From NCBI GenBank assembly GCA_020284085.1, contig JACEVL010000058.1:1445001-1509000 (forward strand): a stretch of 64,000 nt of DNA, in the 5' to 3' direction. A program made the translations under genes and the position numbers. Shown one piece after another: positions 51,301 through 63,300 of this stretch (position 1 is its first letter; each line of letters opens with the position of its first letter). The stretch comes from Aporrectodea caliginosa (Eukaryota; Annelida; Clitellata; Crassiclitellata; Lumbricidae). The notes below the pieces were generated by a model. The model made no database searches and was not told where the DNA came from. It worked only from the letters and a program-made list of their open reading frames with translations.

Positions 51301-54300
51301 TTCTACAATATTAACCCACCTCTGTTACGTTGAGACTTTCGAGGCCACAAGTTTCGGAGTCAGCAGCCCTGACTTGAAGCGTCGGCTGATCATTGTGTGA
51401 TGTTCGTACAATGCGCCATCTTCGTCCCGTCATCTCAGCCACACTGTTCGGTCCACCCAACTTGTCAATAATCTCATCCAGAGAACTAGTTAACAAAGAC
51501 AACATAAAGATTACTATTATTAATTTGTAACACACACACCAAAATGTGAATCTGAGGCGCTGATAGTCAGCCGCCAGGAGAAGATACAGTATGAAATCCA
51601 AGTGCTTGAAAGCCAAGTAAAAAATAGTTTTTAAGATAGTTTTTTAAGATAATACTTAAACACATATTTAGATAGACAGATTATACTGAGAGGTAATGTA
51701 AAGAACATTTTAATAGCATCGTTTAATTTCACTATCTTACTATTTTTTAAACTTGCAGGGCTAGTTTGCCATAAGCCTAGCATATAATTTTTCCAATGCA
51801 TGTGAATGAACATAAAGTCAAACTGAAACTAAATCAACTGCTTATGCTGCTAATGCAAGAACTTTATGATGTTTCATATCACTACTAAATGCATACTGCC
51901 TCAAAATTAACACCCATCTGTAATGCCACCAATATTGCAGCACAAAGTTACCACAGAAACAACTTGGTCTTCACGAGTTGCAATGCAGGTAATTGTTTCC
52001 AGTGAATAAATTCATGAATAAAAAGCATATAATCCCTGTCGCTTAATTCTGAGCAACTTATTCAATTATGAAGTGGAACTTAAAAGTGCACACAAAATGA
52101 GAAACTATAAAGTAAATATATAATACATATAGCACTTCTATCTACTTCAAGTACAATGAATCCAGCCATGGTAAATGAAAACAGCTTAATGGCACCACAG
52201 CTGAAGGCCTGTCTTTGCATTCATCGCTGGCCCTGGAGTTTGATGATTTGCAGCTGATACGACAAGATTACTACCATAAACAAAGTGGAAAGCAGTACTC
52301 TTCAGAACAACCAGTTAGTTGTATGATGCACCACATTCAACTGACGCACTGAAATTCTTACAAAACTGTACCTGTCTGGAAGCTGAATCTTGTTGACAAA
52401 ACTGATCAGAGCATCTTTTGCTTTGCAGGACCAGTCATCAGCCACGGGAGGTGAGGAAACCAGAACAGATGATTTCTGCAAGAAACACAAATTCCAACAG
52501 TAAATATCTGAAACTGAGCACACATCTGAAATAATTCAACAAGACGTTTCTTGCTCTGATCTTGTCCCTTCTATTGTAGAAGTATTGGCTTTTCTTGATT
52601 CAATGTAATTAAGTAGAAAATAAGTCCATATTTCTCACCCAGCATTTGTGTAACACAAAACAATTGCAAGATAAATTTACTGTGCAAGCAACATAGTTCA
52701 ATGGACAGGCCTAATGCTTCTTCATCTGGCAAAAATTCTGACTGTATAAAGTGCGATTCTCCTTGAAATTAATTATATAACATTTTCAAAACGTAAAAAC
52801 TCTAGTGCATTAACACTTTAATGATGAAAGTGTACTAAAAGTGACCGGGAAACCAATGCAGCTCATCATTAAAGTGTTAAGGAACTCTACAAATTAACCA
52901 TCAAATCAGAATTATATCGAGAATCTGAGACACTAGTTTATTTCAGTAAAATCAATAGAAAGTAAAATTACATTTTATTGCAATACCCAAAACAGAAAAC
53001 AACATACAAGTAAAAACGACAAAAATAAAAGTGAATAAAATTAGAATTTCTAAAGACACTTACTTCTATTTCTATCAACGTTGGAAAATGTTGTTCAAGA
53101 AACTGTTTCAAAATCTCACGGCAAAGTGACACAAAACCACCCGAATAGGCACCTTCCTTTTTGTTCAGTTCACTCTGCAAACTTGCCTTTATTTAAAAGA
53201 AATAGAGAAATACCCCAAATCACTTGTAATGGCAAAAAACTTACATCAGTTACATTGATCAAGGTAACACAATTATCCTTTCAACCTCTCCTCACATGGT
53301 TTGAAGAGCTAGCCATTACAATGATAAAATGTTTTAAACAAGTAGCATTTTTCAGTGTGCAAAGTGATAAGGCCTTCGAGCACAGTTCTAAGGTGTATTC
53401 GAGCAATCTACATGTATAAGGTAATATGCCTCCATTCATCTATGATCATAATGTCCAAAGAAGATAGCGCTTTCCTCTTATCAATACAAGAAAAAGGACA
53501 GGAAAGGAACTCTTACTAAGTACAAACATTTCTAACAAAATGTTAAGAGTTTTACAAATCATGTATGAGAAACGTTCCAACTAAATTTTTTACTACCAGA
53601 GGAGATACCAGTAGAAGTTTCATCCTCAACCAGAAGGGATTCTACTCTAGTGACTTCCATAGTACCCATTATCATAGTGCACAAGGTATCAATTGATAGC
53701 TATAGTCAGTACATGGAACTCTGCTCTGCTCCTGTTCCATCAAAATTTTATATACACTCAACAATGCTCTACCTCTGCATCAGTAAATTTCACTGCCAGA
53801 TAAAATTTAAATTGTAACAGGAACAGGAGCAGAGTAATAAGTATTCCCTAAAACAGATGACACATCGTTATAATAAATATCTAAGTTCGACAAGTCCTTA
53901 CCTCTCCTGTCGTCTGAAGGCCAATAACCACACAGAATCCAGCTTCCAGAGAAGACTTCGCTTCCTCGATGATTGTAGGAACTTTAATTCCAAGGCTAAA
54001 GTTACATAACGTCCGTGTTATTTTATACATATAGTGAAATGACAAAATAGTACTATTAGTCAGAAAAACTAAAAAACGGACCAATAAGATTACGGTACTT
54101 TTCTGGCATTCAGCAGTCAAACAATTGATTTTGGATAGGATTTAAAACTGCAATGGGAATCATGATAGGCGCTTAGAAGGTTTCATACAAATACCAAGGT
54201 ACACATATAAATAAAGAAATTTACCTTAAGATTTAAAATTTATAAGCTACTGTAAAGTGTAAACTTACTAAAGATACTGATAACCTCTTGGCTGATTTTA

Positions 54301-57300
54301 TCACATACCAATCACACAAAAAACATTAAAATAATTATAACAGTTAATTGTTTTATATAATTTTATTTAAAGCACATACCATGCATGTAATGTCAGCAAG
54401 TCTGAATCTGAGGCACATATGCCAATATGCAATAACAGATATAAACAAGATGCTGCCTGAATAACTGACAACAATGGAGCAATCTGAATGCATGTGAGAA
54501 ACCAACCACAGCTGTTTGAAAAATCGCTGATGAGCTCCCCAAAAAGTTGCCCAAATCCGGTTATTGGTGGAATGTGTTCGCTGCAAAGATACCTGAAGAG
54601 CCTTGTGAGTTTCACTCCTAATATACAGAGAACACAGGCAAATGATGAACTTTCTCACTGAAAATTTACATCATTTAGTAAAGGTAGTGAAGGCAATGCA
54701 TTAAGATGGTACCAAAATGGAAAAATAATTAAATGGATAGGCAACTAATGAACTAGATGCAACAATTAAGAAACTTCTGATGAACATCAAGCAGTTTTAC
54801 ATGACTGTCGAGGCTTCAAACTGCAAAACTGATTATGTGATGACAACAGGAATTAAGCTGTTAATGAAGCACTTAAAACTTTATAACCAATTTATTATTA
54901 TCATTTCAATTGACCTCCCAGGTGCAGAAGTATTCATATTTCCTATGATCAAATTGTTGGTTGATAAAGTGATAATTATCAGTCCTGGCAAACGCTTAAA
55001 GGCTCACAAAGAAGGCAGACCCTACACAAGTCTTCACAGACAAATGTAATGTCATGTAATGTAAATTTAAATAACACTTAAATATACATGTATGTAGGTA
55101 GCTCACCATACATGTGCAGCAACATTATACATTTTCTTCTGTTCTTTTGTAAGCGAGACGTCTAATGTAACGAACTGAACAAATCAAGAAGTGCAATTAC
55201 TAAAACAGTCCTAATTTTAGTTACCTTAATAATTTTAAAATAATAAATACATATAGTGGTTCCGGTATTTAAACAAACAATTCAGAAAGGCTAACGGCGC
55301 TTGTTAAATTTAACTGCAGTGGTGGAGCAGGCAGCATAACCCAAAACGAGTACATTATATCGACAAATAAGAAATACAGCTATAAGCAATATCAGCAAGT
55401 TTGAACTAGATCAGTTGCAACAATATCCATAAACACTACCAGGTAATATAACAGCTTAGACCAGTGTGTATATGTTGGTTAGGTACAGCATTCACCTGCT
55501 AAGCATTGAGGCTATCTTTCATGCTTAGCATAGCAATCACCATAGTATTTTTGAACCACCTGGTGCTTTTGATGGCAGACTTCAAAACTCTGGTCATCTC
55601 ACTAAGCAAAAAGCTGAAGAGAGGAGAAGGAAGCAGTGCATGTGGGAGGATATGGAAGAGAGGCAAGAAGAAAATGACTCGTCCAACAATTTGATTGGCC
55701 AAATACTCATTAGCCATCTCGACTTTATTAATTTTTGCAGGCTTTCACTGCTCTAATTTTGTAATAACCAGTTTTCAGCCTAGCAAAATCATATATTTTA
55801 AAGAAATAGCAAGACTAAATGTGATGTTACATAATTTCATCGTCACAAAAATCATTTGAACAACTTAAGGTCTTCTATGGTGGTTACGAATTCATACTTC
55901 GGCTTGCTTAAAGCTGAGACTTCGACACAAATAGACCCCGGAACTTTTCATATCCATTGCCAACATTTCTGCCACACCTATTATGACACAAAGACACAGC
56001 GGTAAATCAACTTTAACCACGACAATACAAATTACTGTTAACAAGTGAATATTAAGTAAATAACAAAATGCTGTGTCATTACTAAAATTATCAAATGACT
56101 GTCTTAACAAATGGACTGAAGCGTTGCAAAAAGAGAAGACGTAAAAGGTCAACAAACCAAGTCCTTTCTTCTGAACAGTTTCAAGAAAGACCTCAAATGA
56201 CCGAAATGCAGCTCCTTCACCCCACAATCCAAGTCTCTGCATAAATGCCTAAAAGAAATAATCAATCATCTATATTCTCTTTTGCACAGAAATAGAGATG
56301 TATTATATCAGTACCCAGATATGTATTCACTTGAATCCATGTATACAAATTACAGGATATGTTAAACAACATTCATATAACACTAACGGAAGTGGATTTG
56401 TCGGTTCTAGTATGGAGAAAAAACATTATGTACTGCATTAACCCTTTACAGATGAGGGTGTACTAAAACCTACTGGGAAAACAATACTTTTCATCATTAA
56501 AGGATTAATACGGTAAATTTCCAAGCCTTTCAATTAAGATATCTATCCCAAATATCTGTTAATACTGCACAATTTTTTACCATAAAGCAATTTACCAATA
56601 ATTAAAAAACATTTTGGCCCAAAACTTATCACTCTGAAACAATTTAATGAGGCAGAAGAACAGCAAGCCATATATCTACCGTTACCTAGATATAAAGCTG
56701 AAGAAAGATTTGACAAGAAATTTATCTAATAATTTAACTATTATAGTAACTCAGACACTCATTAATGAATTAACCTACAGAGCATGAGTAGACGTTTCTT
56801 GTTTCACAAAGTCAGAAAATGGAAAGGAAGGGTAGAGCAAAGCTGGAGGTAGTAAATTCCGTAGGGATGGACTTCAGAAAGCCATGAAAACTACAATATT
56901 TCCATGGAAAGTGTTGGGTAAATTTTATAGCTGAATATGATAGTAAGTTAATATTATTATTACCAGCGAAACATAGTGAGCATAAGCATACCATGTTCTT
57001 TACATCAGAAACACCGGTAGCACTACAGTATACAACACGTGCCTTTGGAAGCAGCCTGAAAAATTAATAATTATACGTTTTATTCAGGAACAGCTACCAC
57101 ATTCCAAATTTCAAAATTAAGAAACAACTCAAAAAAAGAATATTTAACGGTACAAGGGCTAGAAAGCAGCTTGATAAAATGCAATTAGCATACTTTATTC
57201 CAATTTATACTCTTCAAAATCTTTAACTTTAGCACTTAACAGCACTTGAGCTACACTGAAAAAATAGGAATAATTATAATAGTAAATTTAAATACTTTTG

Positions 57301-60300
57301 CAAGTTTGAGACAGCAACCGCAACTTTAGTACTGGCTTGCTCATTTCCCTGAAAAATATAAACACAACAATCGTTGTTCACCAAAAAAAGCGCAACTACA
57401 ACTTAAATGATTTATCTGTAAATATTGGCACCTGGTGTTAAAATGCCAATATCACTTAAAACAAAGAAACAATATAGGCCAAATGACACAGTATCGCTTT
57501 CTGTGAATGCCAATTGTTAGATGTTGAAACATACATAGTATAATTTAAATACCATAGTTGGCTATTGGTTGAAAGTGCACAAATCAGTAATGCTTTGTCA
57601 TAAAGCATAAAAAATAAAACAGCGAAAAACATAGTGAGCACTTCAGTAGCGCTGTTACCATAGAGCACAAGGTATCAAGCATTGCTAGGGTGATAGCAAT
57701 ATAGAATTCTTATATATGATACATTCAGATGTAAAGAAAACAGATATTAATTTAATCAAAACTTTTCAATTAAAAATAACTACAGTTGTCAAATTTTTGT
57801 GAAACATGGCCTAGGTATCTGGGTCCATTCTCAAAGGGTACTCAACTACCAGTCACTCCAACATTGGATGAAATAATCACCAATGGGAATGCAAGTGAAA
57901 TGCACTTAGTACTTTGTAGTTAAGTTAAGCAGTCACCCTACCCACATGGCTTCACAAGTGACAGGCAACTGTTCATTATTAAGCCATGAACCTGTAACAA
58001 CTATAGCAAAATGCCAAAATAATCATGTCCCTGTGGCCAGGTTTTGGGTATATGCATTCAGAGCCCAGAGCTTCTCATTTGAGGCGATCGATCGATCGAT
58101 CTCCTTGGTCGATCGCCTTGGTCGATCGCCTAGCAAAGGTCTGGTGTATCAGTAAATCGATCGCGCAAATCGAGCAATATGATTGGTCATAACAACACGG
58201 TTGACACCTCCCGCCAAAGATTTTAAATCTTTGCCTCCCGCGTAACGTCTTTGTAAGTTCGTAACGTCACTAATTTAAGAAATTATTGAAAGCAACAATG
58301 TCGGCGACGGTCAACGTCGCCGACATTGTTGCTTTCAATAATCGGACGGTGCCGAAGTGGAATAATAATATACAGTCTAGCAACGGCACTCGTTTTCGGT
58401 TGCTGGCCCTAGGACTGGAACGAGCTCCCTGTTGCGCTCCACCTAGTGAATACAGTTCACACGGTCACACCATTTTAACTTAACGACTGTCTTGTTTAGC
58501 AGTGGCTGGACAAGGAGCGCTTCTGAGTCGATCGCCTTGAAGGGGCGTTAGGTAGACCTGGGAGTCACTTTGGTCAGCCAATCTGACCCCACTTGACCCT
58601 AAAGTGACTTGAGGTCGACTTGAAGTCGACAACTTGGAGCCAAAACGACTTGATCCGACTTGGCAGAAAAACAACTAACTTCCGACTTAAAGTCGACTTC
58701 TGACATGGTAATAACGATTAGGCCTAAGCACGGCTAATAATACAAAAATGTCATGCCAATTTGTCTGGCAAGCATTAATTTCATATACTAATTAGTAATG
58801 AGACCTCAACACCTGATGAATAAAATTGGTCAAAGTTTATTAGGCCTATTTTAAGCAGTGTGTTTTGTGCTTGAACAGTTTTGTAATGCTCTAATTGGTT
58901 AACAGAAGAATCTGTGGCGGACCGCGGACTTGGTTGCACTGAATGGCTTGTTATAATGATACATTTTAATTCTGTTGTCATAATTATTTGGACACTAACC
59001 CCTAACGTATCAAATAGCAATGCATGCGTACCATCCTACTGCCTAAAAGTTCATTGATTTGCGCGCGTTCAGCTCTTGATAAGGTAGACGTGCAAACATT
59101 TTTATTAACATTTCGATTCGCCATTTTTATTAAACGTACGTGTGACGCTTTAACATAGAATAACAAATTATGTAGATAAATCTACACCTATAAACAAAAC
59201 AAGTAACTTTTTAGCACAACCGCCGCAACCGGCGTCGATAATACAAAATTAAACCGCAGCCTAAGTAGGCTACGCGGTAGCCTATAATAGCCCGTAGAAG
59301 TTAGAACATGCTTCATTAATTTTTGCAAAAGCACTACAAAACTGCTTAAATGCTGCCGTGACCTCACGATCATTAGTGTGATATGATAAATTTAGATTTA
59401 TTTGTGTCTCAAGTCGGTTTAAGTCGACTTGTAGAGAAAACAACTTGAGGTCACTTTTCTGTACAAATTCGACTTGGGGGTCAGTTGCGCTAGGCAGAAA
59501 CGACTCGACTCGACTTGGGATGCCCAAGTCGACTGGGGTCGACTTATTGGGGTCGACTCCCAGGTCTAGCGTTAGGCTATATGAAAACTAATTAATAATA
59601 CTATCAATTAGTAATAATAACGGAACTGAACTGAGATAGGCCTAATAGGCTACTGGATTAGTACTATAACTATATAATACTAGATGTTTACCCGTCCTAA
59701 GACGGTTAAGTTTAGCGTGCTCGTGCGGGCCACCTCGGCGCTCCCCTCTTTTCTCCACTTCCCTTTCCTTTGCTCTACTTTTACCCTCCACTTCCACTCC
59801 CCACACCTTTCCCCTGCCTTCTTCCCTTCCCGTCCCATCCCCTTCCATTCCTGTTTCCCTCCCATCCCCTACCCCTATTCTACCCATCTCCACCCCTTCT
59901 CTACCCCTCCCCTTATACTGCTTCCTTTTCCCTCTTAATAACCTTCCTTTCTTTTTCACTCACACTCCCCTGCCCTGCCACTTCCCACCCCTCTCCTCAC
60001 TCCCTCCCCCTCCCACTTCCGTCCGTCCCTTCTCACCTCTCCTCATTCCCCATAAACTCCCACTCCTTCTACCGGCCTTCTAAATCTCCCTCCCTACCTC
60101 CAACCCTCTGTCCATGAACGCCTGTATAATTGCAATGCTCCGTCCGTCCGTTGTTGAGAAATATATTGTGTTGCTATGACAACGTTTTCCTTTTGTGACG
60201 TCACAATATTAAACAGAAGGCCATCCCCATATAGAAATGTCGAAAGACCCACACGTCATAATCTCGAGTTGCCATGACAACGTATTGTCTCTGTCGAAAA

Positions 60301-63300
60301 CAGCATAACATGCAAACAGCGTAACACCACCCACAGATACATACAGGCTCAGAGATTTCTGTTAAATTATATTATTAATGCAGCTACGTACTATATAATA
60401 TTACGCAGCTATACGAATACGGTACACAAAATACGCTGTACACAAAAGCTGTCGAGGTCGATCGCGAACCGATCGCCTACGCAATCCAGCGCGATCGATT
60501 TTCAAATCGCCTTCTATTTTCAAATGAGAAGCTCTGTCAGAGCCTGGGCGTCACCCTTCGACCAGGTACCCAGGCCTCTAGGAGACCAGTAACAGGCCTA
60601 TAAATACACATCTTACTACAACCAACAATTTATTAATACTAAATAAACTTGTTAAACTAATTGAATGGAAAAATTTCCTAGAAAATAATTGTAGTTACCG
60701 GCACAAAGTGTTTGGCTTTGTGGCATTCATCGAATATTAAGCAACCATCAAAATCTGGCCCACCACACCAATTCACCAACTGCTGCTGACGGGACTGTCT
60801 TGCTGAACTGAAAACTCCTACAATCAAGTTAAAACATTACTTATGGAAACAGGCCCAGAATTTTTAACAGAACTGTTCTTAGATGTCACTGTGTGTGAAA
60901 AATGTAAACTCTTAAAAATCAGGGTTCCAGTGTAAACAGCATAAGCTTTTGTCACATTTCAGGTGACAACAACTCTTTACCTAAACAGAACACTAAATTC
61001 TGTGGAGATGAACCCTATAGAACGAACCTCCTTTGTTGACAGTTGACACAAGGGTAGAGTATGTACAGAACATAACCCCATCTTTGAAATCTGAAGCCAA
61101 ACCAAGTGCTCTAAACACAACAGAACAACCACAAAACAAAAGACTATAGTCGTGTGCAAGTTTAATGAACTTCAAATTCAGCAATGCTAAAAGTAAGAAA
61201 ACACCCTCAGTTAAAATGTACAGAGTACATGTATGTTATAGGTCAAGTATAGTACAATACAACGTGATACAGGAATATAAAGTTTCGTGGTCATTATGTG
61301 GCAACTCTAACAAAAATGAGTTCAAATGAATATGACACAATCACCTATTGTTTTTATTCACTTTTGAGTTTCTGGAATTATAAAAATCTTGTGGAACATA
61401 AATATATCAAAGCGAAACTGTATCTGAATCACAAACTTACTTTGTCATTTTATCTAACTGTTGACATCCTTCAATCACTTTTATGTAACAGCCAATATCT
61501 TCCAGATCACTTTAAACAAAAAGCACAAGAAGTTTTAATAAAAAAACCATAATTAGTTTTGAATTACTGAATATCATAAATCAAATTCTCCAAAGGAAAA
61601 ATTAACCAAATATGCAATATAATGCTTCACAAAAACATTCAAGCCCCCACACACCACATCAAGCATTATCATACAATTTAAGTCAAAATAATTAACTACG
61701 GTAATAATGGAATTAAAGTGAAATCCATTCAGAAACTGCCAAATAAAAGTTATTCTGCATAGTGCCTTTGAGATGTGACCTTACTGTTGAAGCAATTTTA
61801 AAATTTAACACAAACATACACTCATGTGTATTTACACTCACCGTTTAGCGTCAACAATAAGGTCACTCGAAATGCTAAACCAGACATTTTTGGTTCGGCC
61901 ACGGCAGTAGTTATCCAGAAGTATGCCTGCAATCTATGGAACAAAACAAATAAACAGAAAACAATAATAAACAATGACTAAAAGCTTCAGTGCATGATAA
62001 TGGCCAATCTCATGGTAAATACTACTTAGCAAAGTATGCTATAATGACCATATCAATGGTAGGCTAAAGAGTATGTATGTATGATTGAGCACTTGTTATA
62101 GCGCCCCTTCAATATTTCTACTCAGAGGCGCTCCCGACTACAGCGCGGACACTGAATCGGAGTTTCACGCCGAAGCGTAGGTGATAATGTCCACATCAGT
62201 GCTAGACCATCAAGCACACTATGTCACAATGGCCAATGATAAGTGAAAGTATTATCAAAAAAACACATTCCTCTCTTTAGAAGTAAAATGCCAGTATAAT
62301 TTTTAACGTTATGCAGAACAAAGCAGCTTCAGTAACTGAAGTCCATAACGACCTTTAGAATAAGTTACAGTCAGCTACTGTCAGCTAACAATAATCAATT
62401 ATGGTCTTTAAAATATAACAGAAACTTTTTTGAATAGTTTCTATCTTTTTCTTATGTAGTGACAAAATTGCAAGCAGCAGTAAAACAGTATCACGGCATA
62501 ATTAATGTTAATAGATTTTATCCAATCTAGATTTTATCCAACCTAATGTGACTACACATGATCCTTCTCATGATGCAACCTTTGCAACCATATGAATTAC
62601 CATGAAACAATTAAGTAGAACTATGATTACTCAATTAAACTGGCAGGATTCTGAGATTCACATTCTTAACCAGGGCTGCTGACAGAAATTCCGGGCCTCT
62701 AGGCAGAGCAGTCACAGGCCCATAACTATCCTTAGACTTTGTGAGAAAAACTTTGTAAAAACAAACTGAAATAATAATAGTGCGGGGACAACCCTACAAA
62801 ATTCTATTTATATATGCAACTATTGTAGTTAAGTGTCCGTAATATTATATTTTAAAAGGCATAAATCATAAACTTTGTATAACTGATTATAATATTTTTC
62901 ATAATTTGATTGCTGGGCCCAGCCCGGGCCCCCTAAAAGTCGCCGGGCCCCTGGGTTTTTTCCCCCCTGCCCCTCTCGGTGGGCCTCTTCTTAACCAAAT
63001 TGTATCAAAGTGTGCCGTAATGAAGCATGCAAAAATGAGGTTAAGGTGCACTGTCAAATGAATACGTGAGGTAATCAGTTCTAAACAGAACCACTGAGCA
63101 CAGTCAAACTGCATCCGGACAGTCTATGACAAGAATGAACTTTCACCTGACGACCTTTGCCAACACCAGCAGAATCGCCAATGAAGAATCCTGCTCGACT
63201 TCCATCGCCAAGTATCCCTTGATGACGTTGACACTAACAGATCAATTCCACACAAACAGCAAAAAGCTATTAATTCCAAGTTCATCAGACTGCTAGAAAG

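Larger units (their letters stand above)
58066..60536. mobile_element. hAT-like transposon, outer member of a nested pair
   Basis: CAGAGCTTCTCATTTGA at the left and its perfect inverse at the right. TCAGAGCC is duplicated on both sides (58058-58065 and 60537-60544). GATCGATCG-rich subterminal sequence lies at both ends. No transposase is recognised. The right half holds a long pyrimidine-rich tract (59740-60110). It is inserted between Sbno exons 60699-60817 and 57296-57348. Confidence 0.88.

Noticed and set aside
59642..60117. Arg/Gly-rich and Pro/Phe-rich frames
   Set aside because: Compositional artefact of a pyrimidine-rich tract inside a hAT-like element.
60980..61027. Stronger-looking donor TTTAG|GTAAAG for the Sbno exon 61028-61110
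   Set aside because: Extending the exon to this donor meets an in-frame TAG. The weaker GTTCGT donor preserves phase and gives the NKGG family segment.
61111..61184. 5' extension of the same exon ([17 protein letters not shown] frame)
   Set aside because: The frame is open, but it does not match the family and reads through a polypyrimidine tract. The acceptor TGTTTAG at 61111 gives the conserved alignment and correct phase.
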